A stretch of 64,000 nt of DNA from Candidatus Methanomethylophilaceae archaeon (GTDB taxonomy: Archaea; Thermoplasmatota; Thermoplasmata; Methanomassiliicoccales; Methanomethylophilaceae). Numbering within the stretch: position 1 is the stretch's first letter; every line of letters starts with the position of its first letter. Location: the NCBI GenBank assembly GCA_944322255.1, contig CALUOK010000008.1:20507-84506 (forward strand). The letters run 5' to 3'. The notes below the pieces were generated by a model. It was not told the DNA's origin and did no database searches. It saw only the letters and a list, made by a program, of their open reading frames with translations. A program made the translations under genes and the position numbers. Shown in pieces: positions 43,415-51,977 of the stretch.

Positions 43415-44421
43415 TCTTCCAGCTCCCCGGTGTCGAACGCGGACTCCTCGAACGGGCGGCGCCTCATGCGGTGGGACAGGACCAGGGCGGCCACGGCGCG
43501 TATGTCGTCGCGGGTCGTCTTCTTCCGGGCCTCCAGGGCCGCGTTGGCGCGCGCGGCCTTCATCATCGTTATGTCTGCCCTGTGACCGTCGATCCCGAAG
43601 TGGGTGGTCACCGAGACTATGGCGTCGAGGACGGAGTCGTCCGTCGTCACCGACGGGAGGCTCCTCCTCGCCTCCGATAGGGCGACCCTGATCCTCTCGG
43701 TCTCCTCGGACACCGATTCCGTGTACCTCTCGGGGTCCTCGTCGAAGGCGATCCTCCTGCGCACCACCTCCTTCCTCTGGGCGGTGTCCCTGTCCCCGCG
43801 GACGTCCACCGACAGTCCGAACCTGTCGAGCAGCTGGGGCCTCAGTTCGCCCTCCTCGGGGTTCATCGTGCCGACGAGGATGAACCTGGCGGGATGGGAG
43901 AACGACACGCCCTCCCTTTCGACGTAGTTGACGCCCATGGCCGCCGAGTCGAGGAGCAGATCCACGATGTGGTCGTCCAGGAGATTGACCTCGTCGACAT
44001 ACAGGAGGTTCCCGTTGGCCTGGGCGAGCACACCCGGCTCGAACCTTTTCTCCCCCGTCTTTAGGACATGCTCTATGTCGAGGGTCCCCGCGACCCTGTC
44101 CTCGGTGGCGCTGAGTGGGAGCTCCACGACCCTCATGCGTGTCCTCTCCGTGGGCAGGTGCTGTCCCGCAGCCAGTTTCTCGCTGCAGTACGGGCATACC
44201 CTGTCCGGTCTGGACGGGTCGCAGTTGAACGGGCATCCGGCCACCGTGCTCCTGCTGGGCAGTATCTGTCCCAGCGACCTGACGGTGGTGGATTTGGCGG
44301 TGCCCTTCTCACCCTTGATCAGAGCCCCTCCTATGGTGGGGTCGATAATGTTCAGCAGGAGGGCGCGTTTCATGTCTTCCTGGCCAACGATCGATGCGAA
44401 GGGAAACAGTAACTTGTCCAT
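43396..44421 (-). CDS. ChlI/BchI-like chelatase AAA+ ATPase
   Basis: 341 residues. Walker A GEKGTAKST, a cysteine-rich insertion GCPFNCDP...CPYC after the first strand, Walker B LLYVDEVNLLDD, sensor-1 ILVGTMNPEEGELRPQLLDR. It belongs to the magnesium/cobalt chelatase I family and forms hexamers with the D subunit. First gene of the two-gene motor operon, divergent from cobN copy 2 across 174 bp holding both palindrome types, so the chelatase subunits are likely co-regulated. Confidence 0.9.
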   Translation of the reverse strand: MDKLLFPFASIVGQEDMKRALLLNIIDPTIGGALIKGEKGTAKSTTVRSLGQILPSRSTVAGCPFNCDPSRPDRVCPYCSEKLAAGQHLPTERTRMRVVELPLSATEDRVAGTLDIEHVLKTGEKRFEPGVLAQANGNLLYVDEVNLLDDHIVDLLLDSAAMGVNYVEREGVSFSHPARFILVGTMNPEEGELRPQLLDRFGLSVDVRGDRDTAQRKEVVRRRIAFDEDPERYTESVSEETERIRVALSEARRSLPSVTTDDSVLDAIVSVTTHFGIDGHRADITMMKAARANAALEARKKTTRDDIRAVAALVLSHRMRRRPFEESAFDTGELEECLRSI

Positions 44422-44432
44422 GAGCAGATTCC

Positions 44433-44449
44433 TCGGATGATACTGCCAA
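44433..44449. promoter_or_regulatory. Weak operator-like site TCGGAT-GATAC-TGCCAA (chlI-like gene)
   Basis: 9 of 12 consensus positions, 12 bp upstream of the ATPase start on the minus strand, matching the placement of stronger copies elsewhere. Confidence 0.35.
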
Positions 44450-44497
44450 TATCAGGTATATAACGAATCCAGTTCCAGCAATCAGAACGCATACATC

Positions 44498-44514
44498 ATA
44501 CCCCTTTCAGGTAT
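44498..44514. promoter_or_regulatory. Second-type palindrome ATACC-CCTTTCA-GGTAT
   Basis: Perfect dyad in the divergent region between the ChlI-like gene and cobN copy 2. A TATA-like TTTTATATAC lies at about 44563-44574, ~25 bp before ATG 44596. Confidence 0.55.
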
Positions 44515-44595
44515 CTGGCACTGTTCGATAGGTCATACCCGTAAAGGGTTCTGTCGAGTGTTGTTTTATATACTAGTGACGAAGGTCAATCAACC

Positions 44596-47500
44596 ATGCG
44601 CATGGACATAATTTACATCTCCATCCAGAGCACGGACGCGGCCAGCATGAGGGGCCCTGTCGAGTCCCTATGCGGAGAGAAGGGTTGGGACATGCGCATC
44701 ACATGTGCGAACGACTCGGATGTGGACGCCGACCCCGTCCTCTACCACGACATCGCCGTGAGGGCCCGTGACGCCGACCTGGTGCTTGTCAGATGCATGT
44801 CCGATCCCACCCGCATGAGGAGGTTCGCCGACCTGGAGAAGGTGCTCCGCGAGTCGAGTGGTTACGTGATGGTGTACTCCGGGAACATGGAGGTCGGCCT
44901 GATGTACAGGGACCTGTTCAAAGGGGACGACGTCCAGTACGCCAGGCTTCTCGGGTTCGTGAGGGGGAGGGGCCCGGAGAACGACCGCGGGATCGTCATG
45001 TGGCTCCACAACGCACTCACCGGCGAGGGGGAGGTCCCAGAGCCCGTCTCGCACCGTTCCAGCGGGATTCACCACCCCCGTTTCGATTCCGACGTGACCC
45101 TGGAGGAGTACAGAGCCTCCCTGGACCCGGATAGGCCGACGGTCGGCCTGATGTACCCGGTGAACCTCTGGATCTACGACAACCAGGCCCACATAGACGC
45201 GCTCATCGCAGAGCTGGAGGACCAGGGTATGAACGTGATCCCGGTGTTCTTCGCATCCACCGTGGCGTCCGATTCGGCGAAACGCGGCACGGCATCGGTT
45301 GCAGAGGAGTTCTTCACCGACGGCGGTAGGCCCACCGTGGACGCCGTCATAATGACGACCCCGTTCTCCCAGCTAAACAACTCCCGCGACTGCTCAGGGC
45401 TCTACACCCCGGACGAGCAGAACTTCTTCCACACGATGCTCGGGGTGCCGGTGTTCCAGGCGATGACGTCACCGGTCCATTTCTCGGATTACGAGGAGAT
45501 ATCCGCCAAGGGCGGCACTGACGGGTTCAAGGTCAGCGTCATCTGGGCGGAGGTGGACGGGCAGATAATCACGGTCCCTGTGGGGAGCAACGAGGGCGGG
45601 AGGGGAGGTCCCAAGCGCTACACGCCCATCCCGGACAGGATATCGCATCTCGCCCGGGCCGTGGGAGGCTGGGTGAGGCTCGCACGCAAGCCCCCGTCGG
45701 AACGCAGGGTCGCCCTGCTGATGTACCAGTCAAGGCCCGACTCGGGGAGGATCGGCGCCGCCGCCGGCCTGGACACCGTGCAGAGCGTCAGGGACATCCT
45801 GGAGCGTCTCTCGGCCGAGGGGTACTTGTTGGACCACGTCCCCGCCGACCAGGGGGAACTGGTCTCGGAGCTGCTCGACGGGATAACGAACGACCTGGAG
45901 TGGTCGTCTTCCCGGAGGGTGAGGGAGAGGGCGGCCGGTTCGATGTCCGTCGGCGAGTACAGGGGGCACTACGACCGGATCCCGGGGTTCGACAGGTCCC
46001 GCATGGAGGATGCATGGGGAGAGCCCCCGGGGAGCGTCTGCGTAGACGACGGCAGGTTCGTCATTCCCGGTCTCGTGAACGGCAACGTGTACATCGGATA
46101 CCAGCCCATGAGGTCATGGGCCGACCAGGTGGAGGCCGTGTACCACGACCCGGTCATCCCCATGCCCCATCAGTACCTTGCATTCTACAGATGGCTCAGG
46201 GACGTGTTCCGGGCGGACGTGGTGGTGCACATGGGCACCCACGGCACGCTGGAGTGGCTCCCCGGGAGGAGCCTCGGGCTGTCCGGGAAGTGCTTCCCGG
46301 ACCTGGTCCTGGACGGGATCCCGAACGTGTACCCGTATGTGATCGACGATCCGGGGGAGGGGATCCAGGCGAAACGCAGGTCCGAGGCCGTCCTCATAGG
46401 CCACATGTGCCCCACGATGACCAGGGCGGGGAAGTACGATGAGATCGAGGCCATCGACGAGCCGCTCCAGGAGTACTTCAAGGCCCGCACCTCCTCCGCC
46501 GAGGTCCGCTCCTCGATCCTCGGGCAGCTGCTCGAGGCGGTCCGCGGAGCCGGGATGATGGAGGAGCTGGGGATACCCGAGGACATCGATCCGGAGGGTC
46601 TGGAGCCCTATGTGGAGGGGATCCACGACCACGTGTCGGAGGTCAAGGACCTGCTGATCCGCGATGGCCTCCACATCCTCGGGAGGGCGCCGGAGGACGA
46701 GCTGCTCACCGAGGACATCTATTCGCTGACGCGTCTCCGCAACGGGAGCGTTCCGTCGCTCAGGGAGTCCGTCGCGAGGGCGATGGGCTACGACCTGGAC
46801 TCCATAATGTCGGATCCCTCGGGAACCACGGGCGGGACGGTCAATTCCGTCGTACTCGACGGGATCGAGGACAGGACCATGTCGTTGCTGGCATCGATGC
46901 AGGAGGCCGGCTACGATGCCGACAGGTGTCTCGCAATCGCATCGGAGCTCGGCGGGAGCGGGGAGCTGGACGTGGTGGTCCGCTACATCTGTGAGATGGT
47001 CGTGCCGAACCTCCGCAGGATGACAGACGAGATGGACAACCTGTTGCGCGCCCTCGACGGCGGGTACGTCCTTCCGGGCCCCTCGGGAGCGCCCACGCGC
47101 GGGAACGCGTCAATCCTCCCGATGGGCAGGAACTACTACGGCATAGATCCGGACATAGTGCCCACGCCGGCTGCCTGGGACATCGGCAGGAGGATGGCCG
47201 ACAAGATGGTGGAGAGGTATGTGGCCGAGAAAGGCTCGTATCCGAAGGAGATCGGGTTCATCATATGGGCCACGGACACCATGAAGACCAACGGCGACGA
47301 TGTGGCCTACATCCTATGGCTGATGGGGGTCAGGCCGGTCTGGTCCCGCATGGGTGGGCAGGTCATAGGCATCGAGCCCGTGCCGCTGTCCGAACTGGGA
47401 AGGCCCAGGCTGGACGTCACCGTCAGGATCACCGGTCTGTTCAGGGACGCGTTCCCGAACCTGATCGACCTCATAGACGACGCGGTCAAGCTGGTGGCGG

Positions 47501-48342
47501 GATTGGACGAGTCCGAGGAGGACAACGTCATGGCCGCCAACCTGCGCAGGGACATCATAGAAGGCATGGCCAACGGACTGACCGTTGACGAGGCCCGCAG
47601 GAGGGGCTCCGTGCGCATATTCGGCTGCCCTCCCGGAGGATACGGCGCGGGTGTGAACCATGCCATCGAGACCGGGGACTGGAAGACCGTTCAGGACCTG
47701 GCGGACATCTACATCAGGTGGGGCGGTCACGCCTACGGCCGCGACCTACACGGGGAGAGCATGAGGGACGAGTTCGTCCGCAGGTTCTCGAGGGTCGGTG
47801 TAACCGTGAAGAACATGCCCGACAGGGAGATAGACCTCCTGGACATCGACGACGTCTACGGGTATCTCGGCGGACTGAACTCGTTCGTCAGGGCATACGG
47901 GAACAAGGACGCCGTCTCCTACATGGGTGACGGGTCGGACCCGGACAGGGTCAGGGTTAGGGGCACCAAGGAGGAGCTGGCCCTGGTCTACCGGAGCAAG
48001 GTGCTCAACCCGAAGTTCGTGGAGGGCCTGAAGCGCCACGGTTACCGCGGGGTGTCCGAGATCGCCAACCTGACGGAGTACACCTTCGGCTGGGATGCCA
48101 CGTCGGACGTGGTGGACGACTGGATGTACCAGAAGCTCACCGAGCGCTACCTGTTCGACGACGACACCCGGGAGTGGATGGAGGATGAGAACCCGCACGC
48201 CATGATGGACATCATGGACCGTCTGTTCGAGGCCATCGACCGCGGCATGTGGGATGCGGACGGGGAGACCGTAGACCGCCTGAAGGAAATATACCTGGAG
48301 CTCGAGGGGAGGGTGGAGGAGGTCAACGACCGTCGATCCTGA
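44596..48342 (+). CDS. cobN: CobN/BchH-type chelatase large subunit, copy 2
   Basis: 1248 residues, clearly paralogous to copy 1. Core: HQYLAFYRWLRDVFRADVVV, HMGTHGTLEWLPGRSLGLS, CFPDLVLDGIPNVYPYVID, DPGEGIQAKRR. Later it shows IGFIIWATDTMKTNGDDVAY and EYTFGWDATSDVVDDWMYQ. The substrate-lobe N-terminal ~350 residues diverge most from copy 1, suggesting a different tetrapyrrole. It is divergent from the ChlI/ChlD-like motor genes and followed by a FecBCD importer. It may insert a metal (Co, Ni) or, like CobN-related heme-processing proteins in anaerobes, remove one. Confidence 0.88.
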   Translation: MRMDIIYISIQSTDAASMRGPVESLCGEKGWDMRITCANDSDVDADPVLYHDIAVRARDADLVLVRCMSDPTRMRRFADLEKVLRESSGYVMVYSGNMEVGLMYRDLFKGDDVQYARLLGFVRGRGPENDRGIVMWLHNALTGEGEVPEPVSHRSSGIHHPRFDSDVTLEEYRASLDPDRPTVGLMYPVNLWIYDNQAHIDALIAELEDQGMNVIPVFFASTVASDSAKRGTASVAEEFFTDGGRPTVDAVIMTTPFSQLNNSRDCSGLYTPDEQNFFHTMLGVPVFQAMTSPVHFSDYEEISAKGGTDGFKVSVIWAEVDGQIITVPVGSNEGGRGGPKRYTPIPDRISHLARAVGGWVRLARKPPSERRVALLMYQSRPDSGRIGAAAGLDTVQSVRDILERLSAEGYLLDHVPADQGELVSELLDGITNDLEWSSSRRVRERAAGSMSVGEYRGHYDRIPGFDRSRMEDAWGEPPGSVCVDDGRFVIPGLVNGNVYIGYQPMRSWADQVEAVYHDPVIPMPHQYLAFYRWLRDVFRADVVVHMGTHGTLEWLPGRSLGLSGKCFPDLVLDGIPNVYPYVIDDPGEGIQAKRRSEAVLIGHMCPTMTRAGKYDEIEAIDEPLQEYFKARTSSAEVRSSILGQLLEAVRGAGMMEELGIPEDIDPEGLEPYVEGIHDHVSEVKDLLIRDGLHILGRAPEDELLTEDIYSLTRLRNGSVPSLRESVARAMGYDLDSIMSDPSGTTGGTVNSVVLDGIEDRTMSLLASMQEAGYDADRCLAIASELGGSGELDVVVRYICEMVVPNLRRMTDEMDNLLRALDGGYVLPGPSGAPTRGNASILPMGRNYYGIDPDIVPTPAAWDIGRRMADKMVERYVAEKGSYPKEIGFIIWATDTMKTNGDDVAYILWLMGVRPVWSRMGGQVIGIEPVPLSELGRPRLDVTVRITGLFRDAFPNLIDLIDDAVKLVAGLDESEEDNVMAANLRRDIIEGMANGLTVDEARRRGSVRIFGCPPGGYGAGVNHAIETGDWKTVQDLADIYIRWGGHAYGRDLHGESMRDEFVRRFSRVGVTVKNMPDREIDLLDIDDVYGYLGGLNSFVRAYGNKDAVSYMGDGSDPDRVRVRGTKEELALVYRSKVLNPKFVEGLKRHGYRGVSEIANLTEYTFGWDATSDVVDDWMYQKLTERYLFDDDTREWMEDENPHAMMDIMDRLFEAIDRGMWDADGETVDRLKEIYLELEGRVEEVNDRRS

Positions 48343-48449
48343 TGGCTATTCAATGGATGGATGCTATATTCATATGTTCTTTTCTTCCTATATATTTTAA
48401 AAGATATAGTATACAAATTTATCGCAATTTTACAATTGACATAAATACT

Positions 48450-48466
48450 ATACCCCAGTACAGTAT
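48450..48466. promoter_or_regulatory. Second-type palindrome ATACC-CCAGTAC-AGTAT
   Basis: 9 of 10 positions of ATACC-N7-GGTAT, followed at once by ATATAAACATAA, a TATA-like stretch. It lies ~66-82 bp upstream of ATG 48532. Confidence 0.5.
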
Positions 48467-48501
48467 ATAAACATAATTTCTGCATCGTTTGTAAATAATA
48501 G

Positions 48502-48518
48502 TAGGATGATTAATCCAA
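48502..48518. promoter_or_regulatory. Operator TAGGAT-GATTA-ATCCAA
   Basis: 11 of 12 consensus positions at -30 to -14 relative to ATG 48532, over the expected transcription start for a TATA near 48467. Confidence 0.6.
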
Positions 48519-48531
48519 TCGAGGTTCCATC

Positions 48532-49428
48532 ATGGAGATAAGAATCAACGACGTGGGCTTTTCATACGCCAGCGTTCCTGTTCTCAGCGGGATAAGCCTG
48601 GATATCAAGGGCCCCGGTTTCGTTTCAATCCTGGGTCCCAACGGCGTCGGGAAGTCGACCCTGATACACTGCATCAACAAGATCCTGCAGCCCAAATCGG
48701 GGTCGGTCCTCATAGACGGGAAGGATGTCAGGGACATCTCCATCAAGGAACTGGCCAAGGATGTCGGATACGTTCCGTATTCGGCCAATGACACTTTTCC
48801 CCTGACAGTAGTGGACACCGTCATGATGGGGAGGCATCCCCATTCCAAATGGAACACGCTGGATCGGGACCTGGACATCGTCTACGACACATTGAGGATG
48901 CTCGGCATATCCCACCTGGCCATGCGCCAGTTCAACGAGCTCTCCGCAGGGCAGCACCAGAAGGTGATGCTCGCCAGAGGGCTCGTCCAGGAGCCGCAGA
49001 TCCTCCTTCTGGACGAACCCACGTCGAATCTGGACATCCGCCATCAGCTCGATGTGACGAAGATGCTGAAGAGGCTCTCCGAAGAGCGCGGCATCCTCAT
49101 CGTCATGATCAGTCACGACATCAACATCGCCGCGAAGTTCGCCGACCAGGTGATCCTGATGTTCCAGGGCAGGATCTACGATGTGGGCGCGCCGGCGGAG
49201 GTGATCACGGAGGACAACCTCCGCAGCGTCTACGGGGTGGAGTCGAAGGTGATCGACGATGACGGCAGGCCCCATGTCATACTGAAGGATGCCCTGCCCA
49301 TGTCGGAGTCCTGCAACCCGTCGGCCGTCATGGCCCACATCAGGGCCCAGCGTGCGTCACAGGACGCCGCGGACTCGGACGGGAAATCCGTCAGACGTGG
49401 TGTCGAACGCATCCTCGGCCGCACATGA
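48532..49428 (+). CDS. FecE/BtuD-type ABC ATPase
   Basis: 298 residues. Walker A GPNGVGKST, Q-loop region VGYVPYSAND, signature LSAGQHQK, Walker B ILLLDEPTSNLD, H-loop SHDINIA. A ~45-residue hydrophilic tail follows the ATPase domain. Here the ATPase comes first in the importer operon, unlike the two other FecBCD sets; it is closest in style to the ATPase at 18309. Confidence 0.9.
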   Translation: MEIRINDVGFSYASVPVLSGISLDIKGPGFVSILGPNGVGKSTLIHCINKILQPKSGSVLIDGKDVRDISIKELAKDVGYVPYSANDTFPLTVVDTVMMGRHPHSKWNTLDRDLDIVYDTLRMLGISHLAMRQFNELSAGQHQKVMLARGLVQEPQILLLDEPTSNLDIRHQLDVTKMLKRLSEERGILIVMISHDINIAAKFADQVILMFQGRIYDVGAPAEVITEDNLRSVYGVESKVIDDDGRPHVILKDALPMSESCNPSAVMAHIRAQRASQDAADSDGKSVRRGVERILGRT

Positions 49429-49447
49429 ATTCTATGGAAGTGACATT

Positions 49448-50824
49448 TTGGACAAGAAGACTACAATGATCGTCGCAGCAGCGGTAGTCGTGATAGTCGT
49501 TATCGCAGCCGCTGCGGCGGCCATAACCCGCGGCGGAGGAGATGGGGACCCCGGCGAATCCATCGCTTCGCAGCTCCAGATTATGGGCAACGCCAACGAC
49601 GACTACACGATAGACGACAAGGATATGGAGATAGTCGACGACATAATCGCCGGCACCAAGTCGTTCACAGACTACCCTCTCGCCGATGCCAACAACGACG
49701 GGAAGGTGGACGCCTCCGACAAGCAGCTCCTCCAGGACATAATCGACAGGAAGAGCGGCACCGTCTTGCGCGTCATGTGTCTCGACACCTCGGGGAACAA
49801 CACCGTCGTCGACGTCGAGTACCCTCTGAGGAACGTCGTGACCTACGCCACCAACATGCAGCTGCCCGTCCTGTACGCCAACGGGGGACAGTACATCGTC
49901 GGATACTTCACCAGCAGCTACGAGGTGGCGGAAGGCTCCATCAACCCCGCAGCCAAGGATCTCGAAGGCTCCTCCAGGGAGATCTCGGACGCATCATGGA
50001 CCCTGTTCACGCAGCTGGACGCCGGACTCGATACGGGTGTCGGTGCGTTCCTCACCGACTACAGCGCCGTGGCGCAGATCACCGCATCACGCCAGGCCGA
50101 CCTCGACGCCGCGGGCATCCCACTGATCATCTACCCCTCCGCCAACGCCGCAGACGAGATAACCACCGTCCTCACGCTGGGGTTCCTGTTCGGCGGGGAC
50201 TGCGAGTCCCTGGCGGTCGAGTACGCCCAGGCCAGCTGGGATGTGGTCAACGCCATCGACTCAGTGGTGGGGGACCTGTCCGACTCAGAGAAGACGACGT
50301 ACATCAGCTGCACGATGTGGATCTACATCTGCGAGGGGGACTCCACATACAACACCACGGCTACCGATGCAGGGGGCAACTGGTACGGGAACGTGAACTC
50401 CGGGTTCGGATCCACGTACAGCGGTGACGGTTCCACTAAGATGCAGAGCGTCGAGGCGCTGTCCAACTACCAGGACGTCGATGTGGTCATCAATAACCGT
50501 TCGATGGACTGGGGGCTGACCGCCGATGAGATGCGTGACCTGATCATCGACGACTGTTGGGAGAAGGACAGGGACGGGTACGCGGTGAAGGACTACTTCG
50601 CCGGACTCGAGGAGAACATGTACTTCGTCAACAACATCCTGCCGGGCGCTGTCAAGCTGGCGTACATGGCCCACATCCTCTACGGAGACGATTTCTCCAT
50701 GGAATGGGCGGATGGGATCCTCCAGCAGTTCATCGACATGGGCACCGCCCCGCTGGAGGGGCAGACGGTCGACTCGATACCCGCCTGCATAGACCACTCC
50801 GACTATCTGGACGCCAAGGCCTGA
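49448..50824 (+). CDS. ABC transporter substrate-binding protein with dockerin-like repeats
   Basis: 458 residues. It starts at TTG 49448 (GGAAGTGA just upstream; the next in-frame ATG is six codons in). Hydrophobic anchor at ~7-27. Dockerin-type calcium loops GNANDDYTIDDKD and ADANNDGKVDASD occupy ~44-105. A FecB/BtuF-like domain follows, with VGYFTSSYEVAEGS and IPLIIYPSANAADEITTVL (positions approximate). Same architecture as 15772-17187. No lipobox. Dockerins usually dock to cohesins, none of which is present here, so the repeats may mediate calcium-dependent surface association. A hairpin and two permease genes follow. Confidence 0.8.
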   Translation: MDKKTTMIVAAAVVVIVVIAAAAAAITRGGGDGDPGESIASQLQIMGNANDDYTIDDKDMEIVDDIIAGTKSFTDYPLADANNDGKVDASDKQLLQDIIDRKSGTVLRVMCLDTSGNNTVVDVEYPLRNVVTYATNMQLPVLYANGGQYIVGYFTSSYEVAEGSINPAAKDLEGSSREISDASWTLFTQLDAGLDTGVGAFLTDYSAVAQITASRQADLDAAGIPLIIYPSANAADEITTVLTLGFLFGGDCESLAVEYAQASWDVVNAIDSVVGDLSDSEKTTYISCTMWIYICEGDSTYNTTATDAGGNWYGNVNSGFGSTYSGDGSTKMQSVEALSNYQDVDVVINNRSMDWGLTADEMRDLIIDDCWEKDRDGYAVKDYFAGLEENMYFVNNILPGAVKLAYMAHILYGDDFSMEWADGILQQFIDMGTAPLEGQTVDSIPACIDHSDYLDAKA

Positions 50825-50829
50825 AAACG

Positions 50830-50848
50830 GGGGGAGGCGACCTCCCCC
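50830..50848 (+). terminator. Hairpin between binding-protein and permease genes
   Basis: GGGGGAGG-CGA-CCTCCCCC, an 8-bp perfect stem 5 bp after the stop. Third instance of this arrangement in the window. Confidence 0.5.
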
Positions 50849-50862
50849 TCACTTAAGATACA

Positions 50863-51951
50863 ATGGTGGACGAATCTGGGTTGACAAGGGAGGAGATGAA
50901 GGCGGAGTACCGCCGCGGCATCCTCCTCAAGGTCGCCATGCTGGTGTTCAGCCTGATCTGCATAGTCCTGTTCGTCGGACTGCTCTCGGTCTCCAACTAC
51001 GAGGGCGTGGGCCTGATGGAGACCTATCAGATCATCTGGAACCATCTGTTCGGGGAACCCTACGAGACCGGCTCCCTCTACTGGTGGGCCGACCGGTACA
51101 TCTGGAACACCGCCATGCCCCATGCGCTGGCGGCCATACTGGCCGGTGCAGCCCTGGCGGTATGCGGGGCTATGATGCAGTCCATCATGACAAACCCCCT
51201 GGCGGACCCGTACAGCACGGGCATATCCTCCGGGGCATGCTTCGGCGCCATAAGTGCCATAGTCATGGGCCTGAGCTTCTCGACCGTGGTCGGGGAGATG
51301 GGGATCGTGACCAACGCGTTCATAGGGGCCATGGTCCCCGCGCTGCTGATAGTGTTCCTCTCCCAGAGGATACATATGACCCCCGCCACGCTGATCCTCC
51401 TCGGAACGGCCGTCTCGTACTTCTTCAACTCCATGGTGACGTACCTGATGGTCACGACGGACGTGGACACGCTGCAGAGCGCCTACCTCTGGCAGATCGG
51501 GAGTCTCGACGGCATGACCTGGAGCTCGCTGCCGTTCATGGCGGTGTTCACGATCGCCGGTTCCGCCATCGTGATGCTCATGGCGTCTAAGCTGAACGTG
51601 ATGTCCCTGGGGGAGAACAGCGCGGTGAGCCTCGGCGTAGACATCCAGAGCTTCAGGCTGTACTGCCTCATCCTCATGGCGGTCATGACCGCGGCCATAG
51701 TGTCCTTCACAGGCATCCTCGGCTTCATAGGCCTCGTGGCCCCGCACCTCGTGAGGCTGGTGATCGGCTCCGACAACCGCTTCGTGATCCCGATGTCCAT
51801 GGCGGTCGGGGCGCTGCTGATGCTGGTGTCGGACTATCTGGCGTTCCAGTTCGCCAGCATCCCCGTCGGCGTCGTCCTGAGCGTGATCGGGAGTCCGGTG
51901 TTCTTCGCGTTGATCGTCTGGCAGAACAAGAGGACGGGGGCGATATACTGA
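50863..51951 (+). CDS. FecCD-family ABC permease
   Basis: 362 residues, ~10 TM helices. AMPHALAAILAGAALAVCGA, IMTNPLADPYSTGISSGACF and GILGFIGLVAPHLVRLVIG are the family landmarks. It pairs with the next permease, so this importer may use a heterodimeric channel, unlike the other two. Confidence 0.9.
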   Translation: MVDESGLTREEMKAEYRRGILLKVAMLVFSLICIVLFVGLLSVSNYEGVGLMETYQIIWNHLFGEPYETGSLYWWADRYIWNTAMPHALAAILAGAALAVCGAMMQSIMTNPLADPYSTGISSGACFGAISAIVMGLSFSTVVGEMGIVTNAFIGAMVPALLIVFLSQRIHMTPATLILLGTAVSYFFNSMVTYLMVTTDVDTLQSAYLWQIGSLDGMTWSSLPFMAVFTIAGSAIVMLMASKLNVMSLGENSAVSLGVDIQSFRLYCLILMAVMTAAIVSFTGILGFIGLVAPHLVRLVIGSDNRFVIPMSMAVGALLMLVSDYLAFQFASIPVGVVLSVIGSPVFFALIVWQNKRTGAIY

Positions 51952-51977
51952 GCTCCATCGGAAACGAATCCGCGCGC

